From PWXP01 sp034005525 (lineage in GTDB: Bacteria > Planctomycetota > Planctomycetia > Pirellulales > Thermoguttaceae), in assembly GCA_034005525.1 (NCBI GenBank), contig JAVEUP010000019.1, forward strand, positions 1 through 64,000: DNA of 64,000 nt, written 5' to 3'. The notes under the pieces were generated by a model. That model saw nothing but the letters and a program-made list of their open reading frames with translations, was not told the origin of the DNA and did not search any database. The translations under genes were made by a program, and so were the position numbers. Of the stretch, positions 1 through 11,011 are shown piece by piece; positions within the stretch are counted from its first letter, which is position 1, and each line of letters begins with the position of its first letter.

Positions 1-3
1 CCT

Positions 4-107
4 GTAAAGGGAAAAAGGGGTTGCACCTTTCCCTCAACGAACAGTTGGAATGGTTCTATTGATTTCTTGTCAAATGAAACCACATACCAGGGGTCTGACA
101 CCTTTAC
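4..107. repeat. REP-like palindromic element at window start
   Basis: An inverted pair GTAAAGG (4-10) and CCTTTAC (101-107) encloses a second small palindrome, GGGAAA (9-14) with TTTCCC (28-33). The inner text AAAAGGGG...CACCTTTCCC and the outer GGGGTCTGACACCTTT resemble the AAAAGGGGTCAGG-type repeat inside leuS at 8392-8539. I infer a REP/RAYT-type extragenic palindrome. No gene is supported in the first 168 bases. Confidence 0.5.
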
Positions 108-168
108 GCGTCTTGGCTGCAATCGATTGTTCGGGGTCAACAGCCCCAGTCGGTTACGGAGGCTGCTC

Positions 169-396
169 TCAAAGACTCGAAAAGGCCTCCGCTCCTGCCT
201 TGGCTTCCCTTACGGTCTTGTACTCACCTATTCTCGTCAGTTGGTTGCCCGTCATCAGAAACCAGTCGTTGTAGTCGCCTTGGTAAACGGCATACGTCTT
301 GCCATTGTCCTCAGTGTCCTCAACGACAACAAAGTAACCATTGGGAAGACTGCTCTCCCAGTGCCGGGGCTTCGCAGCAACGTAGTTCCAGTACAT
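169..396 (-). CDS. Hypothetical protein, 75 aa
   Basis: Small acidic-to-neutral protein rich in Trp/Tyr (WFLMTGNQLTRIGEYKTV), with the look of a compact beta-rich soluble domain; no family recognised. Its ATG lies 3 bases after the stop of the upstream gene (400-822, same strand). An AGGA core at the end of that gene provides the ribosome site, so the two are probably co-translated. No signal peptide or membrane segment is visible. The natural composition and operon spacing are the main support; function is unknown. Confidence 0.6.
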   Translation of the reverse strand: MYWNYVAAKPRHWESSLPNGYFVVVEDTEDNGKTYAVYQGDYNDWFLMTGNQLTRIGEYKTVREAKAGAEAFSSL

Positions 397-399
397 CGG

Positions 400-822
400 C
401 TATTCCTGCCACGGGTGCCCAGAAATTAGGACGTTGGTGACTAGGCTTTCGTCAATAACGTCGGCTAGACAGGCGCGGATGCGCGCGAGCCATTCGTCGT
501 CCTCACAGTTGATGATGAAGGCAACCGTGCGGGCCTTGTCGACCACCTCGCCAATGTAGCTGGCGGCTTCGACCGGCGAGAGATCATCCCGATTGCGAAT
601 GACCTGCGCAGATCTTGTGCGCCCCACCCAGTGCTGCCGCAGCGCACAAGGTGAAGGCAGTTCGCCGGCGAGAAGGTCGCTAACCGCGTCGCTCTCGCGG
701 TCGCCAAACGTTGCACCTTGGAACGGCGCAGACAACTCAAAGAACTTCTGCAAGGCATTGCCGAGAGCCTTGAGTTGTTCGGTTGTGGCTGTCCTGGAGG
801 GGAAAACTTCACACGGAATCAT
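400..822 (-). CDS. Hypothetical protein, 140 aa
   Basis: Unrecognised soluble protein. The start was set at 822 rather than an upstream ATG at 852 because AAGGAG lies 5 bases before the codon for MIPCEVFPS. The sequence has an alpha/beta look, with a hydrophobic strand KARTVAFIINCEDDEW near residues 98-113 and a C-terminal ...VTNVLISGHPWQE. It is followed after 3 bases by the 75-aa gene, forming a two-gene unit. The tight pairing of two small unknown genes would fit an immunity or toxin-antitoxin-like pair, but nothing in the sequence proves this. Confidence 0.6.
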   Translation of the reverse strand: MIPCEVFPSRTATTEQLKALGNALQKFFELSAPFQGATFGDRESDAVSDLLAGELPSPCALRQHWVGRTRSAQVIRNRDDLSPVEAASYIGEVVDKARTVAFIINCEDDEWLARIRACLADVIDESLVTNVLISGHPWQE

Positions 823-1071
823 CGCAACTCCTTCATTCTGGTTCCGAATCATCGAACGATTGTTCCGACCATCTGCACGTTACTCCTGGGCGGTAGCCGC
901 CGTCGTGACTGACGATGCGAGAACCGAGCCGATAGCGCCGCGCGACGGTGTCGCCGATGCTGTCTTCTGTTATGGTCGCTTCCGCCCCTAAACGGCACCG
1001 TTCACCGGGCCGTGGCGAACAACGATGACTTCACAACCCGCGCAGCGCGCGGCTCCGTTTGCAACAGTTTG

Positions 1072-2022
1072 TTACCCCACGCTTTCTCCTTCGTCGTACG
1101 GTTCCGGCGTCTCAAAGATGATCCACTGTGGTGGCATGACAGGAAGGACTTCGCGATCATCACCGGAGGTCACAAGCACGTCAGTGGAAACCAAGTACAT
1201 CCCGGACCGCCTGGCATTGAAGCGTAGTGCAATCTGTGCCGGAACGTTGTCGTCAAGCACGATGGGCTGAGGGTAGTGTTGCGATTCGGGGCTGTCGTCG
1301 GTTGCCTGGGTGTAGAACCGTGTCGGCCTGAATTCACGTGAGATTGTCCCGTTATTCGCATCGATTTCCACGTAAAACAGGCTGACTTCTGCGGGATAAA
1401 CGCCAAGCAGAGGCTCGTACTCAGGTATCGGCCTGGTTTCGTGGACCGTCACGACCAAATGATCGAGTACGGCACTAGTGACGTTTTGTTTCTTTTGAAT
1501 TGAAAACTGAATGACGAATGCGGAGATGTACCATGTCATGCGTTCCTGTTCGCCGTCGACATCAAAGATTGGAACATGCGGGATTGGCTGCCCATTAACG
1601 AGCACACTGTATTCAGCTCCTAAGCGTGCGGAAGGTGACACAGTGGCGAGTCTACCTTGTGAACATCCTTTGGGTTGGCCAAGCATCTTCATCGCGCGAT
1701 TCTCGGATTCACACTTCCATTCGCGCAGAAGCTCGGTTGGATACCGCGCGACGTCACGATCAATTAGCGTGGCATGCGTTGCGCACATCCAAATGCCGTT
1801 GTCAGCGTCCTGCCGTCCTTCGGGAGTCAGACTTGCATCAAATCTTGGACCGTTTTCGGACGCGCCCGTAATGTGAGCAGCTTCGCCGACGTTGACAGAA
1901 CGAATTCCGTCGAGCGAAGGGCCAGAAGTAGGGGCCATGCAGTTTGGGTACGCGCACACATAGCCAGCACGCTGTGCAATGAGTCGCTTGGTCGGCGCAG
2001 AGAAATCGTCGTCGCGTGCCAT
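1072..2022 (-). CDS. HNH-nuclease-domain protein, 316 aa
   Basis: The N-terminal ~115 residues carry an HNH-like zinc/nuclease fold: AQRAGYVCAYPNC supplies the first cysteine pair, GEAAHITGA the conserved histidine, DADNGIWMCATHATLID the Asn/Cys/His part. This form of HNH is common in defence-associated and restriction-like proteins (family knowledge). The remaining ~200 residues are beta-rich with no recognised domain and could be a sensor or target-binding part. The start at 2022 (MARDDDFSAPTKRL) was chosen because the open frame upstream to 2460 has low-complexity composition and no homology signal. No partner gene is adjacent. Confidence 0.7.
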   Translation of the reverse strand: MARDDDFSAPTKRLIAQRAGYVCAYPNCMAPTSGPSLDGIRSVNVGEAAHITGASENGPRFDASLTPEGRQDADNGIWMCATHATLIDRDVARYPTELLREWKCESENRAMKMLGQPKGCSQGRLATVSPSARLGAEYSVLVNGQPIPHVPIFDVDGEQERMTWYISAFVIQFSIQKKQNVTSAVLDHLVVTVHETRPIPEYEPLLGVYPAEVSLFYVEIDANNGTISREFRPTRFYTQATDDSPESQHYPQPIVLDDNVPAQIALRFNARRSGMYLVSTDVLVTSGDDREVLPVMPPQWIIFETPEPYDEGESVG

Positions 2023-2721
2023 TTGGTCTAGTGGGGTAACGATGTGGTTGGATAGTCTTCCGCGTAATACTTTCAGAACGCTGCGTCCTATACCGCCGCG
2101 GGACATTCTTCGTAAGTGTAACTGTAGCCAAGCCTTATGTGTTTGCGCAGTCGTCTTGCAGGGTGTTACGGAGTTTCTGCCTGTTCTGCTGGACGTCGGC
2201 GCCCAAGGCCGTCGCCCGGGCTGCGGACGCCCCGGCCCCCCCCGGTTTAGGACATCGGCGTACCGACCGGTCCAATGGACGCAGGCCTTTCCCGTACGTC
2301 GGCTGCAAAGGCGAACCGGCAAAACTCCGGCCAAGTGATCGTAAAGCCTGGGCGTGGGTTGTCCTGGAAACAGCTCCAATGGCTTGGCTCGCTGACTTGC
2401 GGTCGCCACCGCATACCCCCAATCAAAAGTACCGTCTTCTGCCGATTCTAGCCGCCTCATGTACGGAGTTCAAGACCCGGTAAAGAGGGAAAGGGCCGCC
2501 TCAACCTGCGGAGGCGCACAGGCGCAGGTTAGCGACTCGCCTCTCAATGCCTCGGGTCCGACACACCGATGCGGCTCGCGTCTTCACAGCCGCACCAACA
2601 GTCATGCTAGCGTATGCCGATTCCTCCGTCCAGGGGCTGCGGGCCGTCGCCGAGGAAGTGCCAAGTGTCGATGTTTGCGCCCCGCTGCGCAGGGGGGGGA
2701 TTGCGTGGCGCCGGGTTTCTC
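2023..2721. other. Gene-free tract
   Basis: About 700 bases upstream of the HNH gene in which open frames occur in several phases but none shows a recognisable domain, a good ribosome site or natural composition. A plus-strand stretch near 2547-2700 (reading ...QGLRAVAEEVPSVDVCAPL...) looks faintly protein-like and may be a decayed remnant. I see no RNA gene here. Confidence 0.4.
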
Positions 2722-3215
2722 CTCAATTGGGGTTCATCCGAGGGATGCGTAGGTTCAGTCGTGGGTGGCGAGAGCGCGCTGGTCGGCGGTGGGCGGTCCT
2801 TCTGTCCGACGGGAACAGCGCGGGATGGCTGCCGCAATGCCGAAGCCGCACCTGCTGCGTGCCGAAGGCACTGCACGAAATCAGCCCGGGGTGAAGCGGC
2901 GTGAGCCCGAGCGAACGTCGCGTAACCCCGGGTATCGAGGATCGTTCCGCCCACAGCCCCAATCGGGGCGGCCCTAAACGCTTCTCACCGGCTTTAGGAC
3001 CACCCCGTTGGGGTTGTGGCGCTGTTGGGCATCGCCTCCCAGGGTTGCGCGGCGTTCGCTCGGGCTCACGCCACTCCACCCTGGGCTAGTTTAGGGTCGT
3101 CCCTTCGGGACTGCCGCCGGATCGCCCGTGCTCCCCCCACCTTCACCGGCCTGACAACCAAATGAATCCACTTCCACGACACAACCCTACGCATCCGCCG
3201 GATGAACCTCAATTG
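2722..3215. repeat. Nested imperfect palindrome, about 490 bp
   Basis: Outer arms: CAATTGGGGTTCATCCGAGG near 2725-2744, continuing GATGCGTAGG, is the inverted counterpart of CCTACGCATCCGCCGGATGA with following AACCTCAATTGG near 3185-3216. Inner arms: GTGAGCCCGAGCGAACGTCG from about 2900 pairs with GCGTTCGCTCGGGCTCAC near 3052-3069, and the sequence inside continues to pair imperfectly. Such nested intergenic palindromes resemble MITE or REP-like mobile repeats inserted one into another. No coding gene is supported inside. Confidence 0.55.
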
Positions 3216-3235
3216 GACGCCCTCCCTCGCCGCGG

Positions 3236-3826
3236 CTATTCCGGCGCAGGGGGGCCGAATTGGATGGAGGGAACGTGCTGGAGGATCTTGTGCTGCAAGT
3301 CGGCGACCTGCCGTTCCCATTGCCGCCGGCGTTCGGGGTCTTCAAACGCCTGGGTCAGCCCAATGCCACTTACTTTGGGACCATTGGGGGGCATTTTGCT
3401 AGCGGAGCGGCGCGAGCCGCCCGGTTTTCGAGTGTAATAACGGACGGCTTGCGCCGTGCCGCTACGAAGTAAGTGGCATTGTGCGTCAGGCGGCGGGCGC
3501 CCTGCTCGGTCACCTGCGTGTTCCTGAGCGAAAGGCTGCGGAGCGAGGTGAGCCGCCCGAGCGCGGGCAGGCCGGCGTCGGTGACGCCGGTGCCGTACAG
3601 GTTCGCTGAGCGTTTCGAGCGCCGCGTCGTCGATCGCCTCGGCGCGCAGCGACAGGTCGGCGACGACCCACGGCCGCTCGCCGGCGATCCGTCGCACGCC
3701 CGCCTGGTAACGCTTGCGCAACTCGGCAATCAGCAAATCGACCTGCTCGGCCGGGAGCAGGTCGGGTTCTGGCGCGGGCTCTGACGCGGGTTCGGGCTCG
3801 TGCTCGGGTTCGGGCTGCGGTTGCAT
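3236..3826 (-). pseudogene. Leucine-rich-repeat protein remnant
   Basis: A broken gene of planctomycete LRR type. One frame reads an E/P-rich start, then PAEQVDLLIAELRKRYQ and LSLRAEAIDDAALETLS. The next repeat, NLYGTGVTDAGLPALGRLTS and SLRNTQVTEQGARRLT, continues in a different frame, so a small deletion or frameshift lies near 3600. The repeat is then split by a 126-bp hairpin element (3359-3484). Removing that element with one 5-bp target copy rejoins GARRLT directly to QAFEDPERRRQWER, the original C-terminal part. Two independent lesions make function unlikely. The N-terminus may also be incomplete. Confidence 0.65.
3359..3484. mobile_element. Hairpin MITE, 126 bp, with 5-bp target duplication
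   Basis: Terminal inverted repeats AATGCCACTTACTT (3362-3375) and AAGTAAGTGGCATT (3467-3480) are perfect over 14 bp. Inside, AGCGGAGCGGCGCGAGCCG pairs imperfectly with CGGCTTGCGCCGTGCCGCT, so the element folds into one long hairpin. GTCAG is present on both sides (3354-3358 and 3485-3489) and is the likely target duplication. It carries no gene, so it would need a transposase in trans. Confidence 0.75.
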
Positions 3827-3901
3827 CGCATCGACCGAAGTAAAGACTCCCGACCCCTCCCTTCACTGGTCGTTGGCCAAGCGGACCTGGAGGGTGACAC
3901 C

Positions 3902-3929
3902 TTCACATCATCGCATATGGTGCTATAAT
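3902..3929 (+). promoter_or_regulatory. Sigma70-type promoter of the VapB-like gene
   Basis: TTCACA, 16-bp spacer, TATAAT. The GTG start at 3942 lies only about 12 bases after the -10 box, so the message would be leaderless or nearly so. No Shine-Dalgarno sequence is present before that GTG, which agrees. Confidence 0.6.
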
Positions 3930-3941
3930 GCCTGCATCTGC

Positions 3942-4187
3942 GTGCGAACAACCATTACTCTGGACGACGATATGCTGGACCGAGCGAAAGCTGTTGCGGC
4001 GAAGCTCAAGACGCCGTTTCGGCATTTCATTAACGAAGTGCTGCACGCCGGGCGTGCCACGGTTGCGGTTCCCCTGCCTGTGCGCTGCTATCGCACCCAG
4101 CCTCACGAGATGGGGCTGAAACCGGGAAGGAACCTGGACGATATCCAGGGGCTCTTGTCGGGAATCGAGGGAGACGATCACCGATGA
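3942..4187 (+). CDS. VapB-type antitoxin, 81 aa
   Basis: The GTG start gives VRTTITLDDDMLDRAKAVAA, the typical ribbon-helix-helix DNA-binding start of VapB antitoxins, followed by a C-terminal toxin-binding tail ending ...GRNLDDIQGLLSGIEGDDHR. Length and ending match the family, so the antitoxin looks complete. Its TGA overlaps the ATG of the toxin frame (4184), the usual TA arrangement. However, only the beginning of the toxin survives. It may therefore be an orphan antitoxin that still represses its own promoter or acts on a toxin elsewhere. Confidence 0.75.
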   Translation: MRTTITLDDDMLDRAKAVAAKLKTPFRHFINEVLHAGRATVAVPLPVRCYRTQPHEMGLKPGRNLDDIQGLLSGIEGDDHR

Positions 4188-4270
4188 TCCTCGTGGACGC
4201 CAACGTCCTCTTGGTCTTCGCGCTTGGTGAACGGGAGGAACAACCATGTCCCAGTCTACGATCGAGATGA
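4184..4270 (+). pseudogene. VapC (PIN) toxin remnant 1
   Basis: The ATG overlaps the antitoxin stop. The first ten residues, MILVDANVLL, are the exact start of a PIN-domain ribonuclease with its first acidic ligand (D5). After that the frame loses similarity (VFALGEREEQP...) and stops at residue 28, running into the ribosome site of the next gene. The remaining ~110 residues, with three further catalytic acids, are missing. A deletion appears to have joined the toxin start to the following module. Confidence 0.65.
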
Positions 4271-4566
4271 TGCCGTCAGCGGCGCTGCCGGAAGTCTTTA
4301 CACTCGAAGAGGCAGCGGTTTACCTGCGAGTGTCCCAAGACGACGTTTTGGAGGCAATCCAACACCAACGGCTTCCCGGGCGTCAGGTCCGTCAACAGTG
4401 GCGATTCTTGAAGGCGGCAATCCAGGACTGGTTGCGGACCTCGCCGACTCAGAAGGAAAGGATCATGCAGTTGGCCGGGGCCTGGGAGGATGATCCGTAT
4501 CGCGACGAGATGCTCGACGAGGTCTTCCGAGGACGAGGGCGACCGATGGTTGAGGAGACCGAGTGA
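4246..4566 (+). CDS. Excisionase/MerR-type HTH protein, probable antitoxin, 106 aa
   Basis: Residues ~15-65 (EVFTLEEAAVYLRVSQDDVL and GRQVRQQWRFLKAAIQDWL) form the winged helix-turn-helix seen in excisionases and in HTH antitoxins. The acidic tail EDDPYRDEMLDEVFRGRGRP resembles a toxin-binding segment. GGGAGG lies 7 bases before the ATG. Its stop overlaps (TGATG) a PIN-toxin start at 4566, so it is best read as the antitoxin of a second broken TA module rather than a phage excisionase. No integrase is nearby. Confidence 0.65.
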   Translation: MSQSTIEMMPSAALPEVFTLEEAAVYLRVSQDDVLEAIQHQRLPGRQVRQQWRFLKAAIQDWLRTSPTQKERIMQLAGAWEDDPYRDEMLDEVFRGRGRPMVEETE

Positions 4567-4661
4567 TGGTCTTGCTCGATACCGATATTCTGTCGCTAAC
4601 TACTCGCACTCCGGTAGCTCAACAGCGCGCGCTGGAAGATCCAACGGGAGACGACTAGCCC
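4566..4661 (+). pseudogene. VapC (PIN) toxin remnant 2
   Basis: It starts in a TGATG overlap with the HTH antitoxin. MVLLDTDILSL is the canonical start of a VapC toxin with the first catalytic aspartates. From about position 4598 the frame runs into the antisense of the ABC permease gene end and stops after 31 codons. As with the remnant at 4184, only the first ~11 residues of the PIN domain survive. Confidence 0.65.
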
Positions 4662-5531
4662 GACGAACGTGGCGACGATCGTAAACGCGGGCAGCGTCCA
4701 GTCGGCGGCCGTTTGCACGTCGAGCGGGCGGACCAGCATGCGGGCGGGAACGTTCACGGCTATGAGCACGGGAATGGCGAACGTGAACGTCCAGCGCAGC
4801 GGATCGCCCCACGGGCCGCGGTAGATCTCCATGGGGTAGCGCGAGAAGTTCGTGATGTAGAACCAGAAGTCCAGCAGCGACTGGTTCCGCCCGAACCAGA
4901 TCGCCGTGGCCGAAAGGGCGATCATCAGGCTGTAATAGATGGCGCAGCCGCATAGAACGTAAAACACGTAGAGTACGACCGCCGTGGGCCCGGGCGCATA
5001 GCCCAACTGCCTGAACGAGTAGCCCATCAGCAGCACGCCGAACCCCAGCGGACCGAGGGCCGACCATTCAATCCGCCCGAGTGACACCAGAAACTGCGTG
5101 TCGATGGGTTTCAGCAGAATGAAGTCGAGCGTGCCGTTGCGGATGTGCTCGCTCAACTCAATCGCATTGCTTAGGAACAGCCCGCGCGTGAGGCTGTTGA
5201 TGATGAGTGTCGTGCCCAGGAAGAGGAAGAACTGATACTTCCCCCAGCCGGTGCCGGCCCCGATCATGGGCGTGTACTCGAAGATGAGCACGTAGAACCC
5301 CAGGTTCATCAGCACCCAGACCAGCGACGAAACCGTGTCGATCAGGAAGTTCGCCCGGAAGGTCATGTCGCGCACCAGGCTGTTGCGCAGGAAGGTCAAG
5401 GCAACCCGGCGGTAGGAGGGCTTCAGTGAACTGCCCGAAGGAGGCAGTCCCATGGCCGCAGCGCCCTCGGGCGGCTGATTGGGCCGCGGGGTGGCGTGCT
5501 GCGAAAACTGGGACCGTTCCCGGTCGTCCAT
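4596..5531 (-). CDS. ABC-2 family permease, second subunit, 311 aa
   Basis: An integral membrane protein with six predicted helices and a cytoplasmic N-terminal extension of ~45 residues (MDDRERSQFSQHATPRPNQP...). It belongs to the ABC-2 permease group with motifs such as RNGTLDFILLKPIDTQF, matching a motif in its neighbour (RDGTVKKFLIQPIDML). It should pair with the upstream permease and the ATPase as an exporter; the cargo cannot be read from sequence. The start at 5531 follows the stop of the upstream gene by 2 bases; a longer upstream frame overlaps that gene and is rejected. Its 3' end abuts the truncated toxin at 4566. Confidence 0.8.
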   Translation of the reverse strand: MDDRERSQFSQHATPRPNQPPEGAAAMGLPPSGSSLKPSYRRVALTFLRNSLVRDMTFRANFLIDTVSSLVWVLMNLGFYVLIFEYTPMIGAGTGWGKYQFFLFLGTTLIINSLTRGLFLSNAIELSEHIRNGTLDFILLKPIDTQFLVSLGRIEWSALGPLGFGVLLMGYSFRQLGYAPGPTAVVLYVFYVLCGCAIYYSLMIALSATAIWFGRNQSLLDFWFYITNFSRYPMEIYRGPWGDPLRWTFTFAIPVLIAVNVPARMLVRPLDVQTAADWTLPAFTIVATFVGLVVSRWIFQRALLSYRSASS

Positions 5532-5533
5532 GG

Positions 5534-6361
5534 CTAGCCTCCGAACCCGCTGTAGCGACGCACGCCGAAGTGGAACGCAACGCGCGCCGCGACGGCAAAG
5601 AACACGACCCACGCAAACTGGATCCACAGGCCGGTCACCAGGGCCGGACCGCTCACCTTGCCCAGGAACACTGCCGCGGGAAAATACGCCAGGTATTGCA
5701 GCGGCAGCAGCCGGACCAGGTCGCCCCAGACGCCCGGCAGCAGGTCGATCGGGAACATGTGGCCGGAAAAGAAGAAGCTCAGCAGCATGTACACGAACAT
5801 CAGCGACGTGACCTCAAGGAACCAGAACCCGATCATGCCCAGAGTGGCTTCCAGGAAGAACCCCAGCAGGAACCCAAGAAGAAGCGACAGAATGAAGGCG
5901 GCCAACACCTGCGGCTCCGGCCAACCGGCGAAGAAGCCGCGGCACAGGAAGAATACCAACGCAAACGGCCCGGCCGCCACCAGGTAGTAGACCAGCTTGT
6001 GCGCAATGCGCCGCATCAACAGGAAGCTCAGCATGTCGATCGGCTGAATGAGGAACTTCTTGACCGTGCCGTCGCGAATATCGCGGGCAATGCCCGACGC
6101 CAGGCCCGGCATGCTCGAGAACGCGCGGCTAATGGTGGTCAACAGGTAGTAGGCGATCATGCTGTGGAACGTATAGCCGGCAATCGTCTCGCCGCTGCGT
6201 TCGACTTCGATGGCCGAGAAGATGGCCCGCCAGAGAAATATCTGCGTGATGATCGGCAGGAACCGCATGAGCGTGCTCATGGCGAACTCGCCCCGGTACA
6301 CCAGCCGCTCCTGGAGGCTGATGGATAGGATGGTCCAATACGGGGCGGGACGCGTGAACAT
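5534..6361 (-). CDS. ABC-2 family permease, first subunit, 275 aa
   Basis: Six hydrophobic helices throughout, with GIARDIRDGTVKKFLIQPID in the first cytoplasmic loop, typical of ABC-2 type permeases of the PF06182-like group. It lies between the ATPase gene (9 bases upstream) and the second permease (2 bases downstream), so the three form one transcription unit and probably one heterodimeric exporter. There is no signal peptide; the first helix begins around residue 25. Polysaccharide, lipid or drug export are all possible, and no cargo gene is adjacent. Confidence 0.85.
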   Translation of the reverse strand: MFTRPAPYWTILSISLQERLVYRGEFAMSTLMRFLPIITQIFLWRAIFSAIEVERSGETIAGYTFHSMIAYYLLTTISRAFSSMPGLASGIARDIRDGTVKKFLIQPIDMLSFLLMRRIAHKLVYYLVAAGPFALVFFLCRGFFAGWPEPQVLAAFILSLLLGFLLGFFLEATLGMIGFWFLEVTSLMFVYMLLSFFFSGHMFPIDLLPGVWGDLVRLLPLQYLAYFPAAVFLGKVSGPALVTGLWIQFAWVVFFAVAARVAFHFGVRRYSGFGG

Positions 6362-6370
6362 AACGCAGGG

Positions 6371-7345
6371 TCAACTCCGGCTGAATACCTCGGCAATGAC
6401 CGCTTCAAGCGGCGGGTCCTCCACGCTCACGTCCTGCACCGAGCAGTGGGCGAAAATGTGCGTCAGCACGCGGGTAACCTCGTCGCGGGGCACGCGGATC
6501 TTCACCTTCGGCGGGTTGTTTTCGAGCAATTCGCCAAGCCGCTCCAGGCCGGCCGGCATCTGGCCGTCGGCAAGCTGCAGCGAGATGACCTTCTGTCCGG
6601 AAAAGCGGCCCGTGATGCCCTCCAGCGGGCCGTCGTAAATGATCCTCCCCGAGGTGATGATGACCGCGCGACGGCACAGCGCGGCCACGTCCTTCATATA
6701 GTGGCTTGTCAACAGGATGGTCACCCGGCGGAGTCTCTGGTATTCGCGCAGGAACTGCTGGATGGTGTGCTGGGCCACGACGTCCAGCCCAATGGTCGGC
6801 TCGTCGAGGAACAGCACGTCGGGCGAGTGCAATAGGGCCGCGATCAACTCCATGCGCATCCGCTCGCCCAGCGACAGCTCGCGGACCGGCTGGCCCAAAA
6901 GCTGCCCGACGTCGAGCATCTCGCACAGTTCGTCCCGGGTGCGCAGGAACCGGTCGCGCTCGATGCAGTAGATTTCCTGGTGCAGCCGGAACGATTCGGC
7001 GGCGGGCAGGTCCCACCAGAGTTGGTTCTTCTGCCCCATCACCAGGGCGAACCGGCGGCGGTAGGCGTTCTCGCGCCGCCAGGGCACGTGCCCGAGCACG
7101 CGCGCGGAGCCGCCGGTGGGCGTAAGAACGCCGGAGAGAAGCTTCAGCGTCGTGGTCTTGCCGGCGCCGTTCGGGCCCAGGAAGGCCACAAACTCGCCCT
7201 CTTCCACCCGCAGGTCGATGCCGCGCACCGCCTCTACCTGCCGGTATTCGCGCCGGAATAGACCTGTGAGCGATGCCCCCAGCCCCTCCTTCTTGCGGTA
7301 CACCCGATACGACTTCGCCAGATTGTCAGTCTCGATAACAGCCAT
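6371..7345 (-). CDS. ABC exporter ATP-binding protein, 324 aa
   Basis: Nucleotide-binding subunit of the ABC-2 exporter. Walker A is GPNGAGKTTTLKLLSG, the Q-loop is GQKNQLWWDL, the signature is LSLGERMRMELIAALL, Walker B is VLFLDEPTIGLDV and the H-loop is LLTSHYMKDV. The C-terminal ~85 residues form the accessory domain common in this subfamily. The start was set at MAVIETDNLAKSY (7345), where a consensus promoter leaves almost no leader and AAGGG sits just before the ATG; the longer upstream frame crosses the promoter. It is first gene of a three-gene operon. Confidence 0.9.
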   Translation of the reverse strand: MAVIETDNLAKSYRVYRKKEGLGASLTGLFRREYRQVEAVRGIDLRVEEGEFVAFLGPNGAGKTTTLKLLSGVLTPTGGSARVLGHVPWRRENAYRRRFALVMGQKNQLWWDLPAAESFRLHQEIYCIERDRFLRTRDELCEMLDVGQLLGQPVRELSLGERMRMELIAALLHSPDVLFLDEPTIGLDVVAQHTIQQFLREYQRLRRVTILLTSHYMKDVAALCRRAVIITSGRIIYDGPLEGITGRFSGQKVISLQLADGQMPAGLERLGELLENNPPKVKIRVPRDEVTRVLTHIFAHCSVQDVSVEDPPLEAVIAEVFSRS

Positions 7346-7354
7346 GAATCCCTT

Positions 7355-7383
7355 ATTATAGCCCAATCGGGCCGTGGTTTCAG
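7355..7383 (-). promoter_or_regulatory. Promoter of the ABC exporter operon
   Basis: On the minus strand: CTGAAA, 17-bp spacer, TATAAT. The -10 box ends only about 9 bases before the ATG at 7345, so the transcript has a very short leader. Confidence 0.6.
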
Positions 7384-7390
7384 CGGGGCC

Positions 7391-7420
7391 TTTACCCTGG
7401 CGGAAGCGATGGGTTACAAT
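7391..7420 (+). promoter_or_regulatory. Possible leuS promoter
   Basis: TTTACC, 18-bp spacer, TACAAT on the plus strand, about 120 bases before leuS. It is divergent from the exporter promoter. The match is moderate. Confidence 0.4.
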
Positions 7421-7543
7421 CGGCGGCTCCGCAATGTTCGGCCCTCTGGAGCCGATCTGCGTGCGAGTTGAGGGATATATCTGCCCTCGGCAGGTGAGTT
7501 TCCCCACAACCGGTTACAGCACCCAACGTGAACGGATCGTCCA

Positions 7544-10564
<3,021 letters not shown>

Positions 10565-11011
10565 AATAGCACTTATGGGTGGCGTCATGCCACATTGCAG
10601 GCATGGGCCAATAGGTTTTTGGGAAAAAAGTACGATAGCCTCTTGACCAGGGGCGACCGGCTTTGCCAGAATAGGGGAAGGCGTCGGATGCTGGCGTGTT
10701 CGGGGGTCTGCCATCGCCCTCGGGCGCAAAGCATAGGACTGCCCGAGATGCTCTCCCCGGGTTGGCCATCGGGTGATTGCCGGCCAGGCCGGCCGGAGTG
10801 AGTTCTCGCCTTGATTTGTTTGGTTCCCACCTGAATACCAAGCACGGTGCTTGCGGGCATCGACCCAACGGAACAGAGGTAGCAAAAGCCCGGAACGGCC
10901 GCGACCGGATGGCACAGGCCGGCGGCCGACTGGGGTGTCAAGAACAGCGAGGCGCGGGGGGAAGGGAATGGCCCACCGATGCTGCAAGTCCAATTTTTCA
11001 GGAGATAAAGC
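10565..11011. other. Intergenic leader region before the HhH/HTH gene
   Basis: There is no gene in these ~450 bases. A weak plus-strand promoter-like pair, TTGACC (about 10642) with CAGAAT 18 bases on, would give a leader of ~330 bases. A perfect small palindrome CAAGCACGGTGCTTG lies near 10840. The stretch ends with AGGAG six bases or so before the ATG at 11012. No riboswitch is recognised. Confidence 0.3.

Noticed and set aside
2023..2460. N-terminal extension of the HNH protein to 462 residues
   Set aside because: The added 146 residues are Arg/Pro/Ser-rich, lack any domain, and the start at 2022 (MARDDDF) begins the recognisable domain.
2100..2480. Group II intron end or reverse-transcriptase remnant
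   Set aside because: A few words looked suggestive but no RT motif or domain V hairpin could be found.
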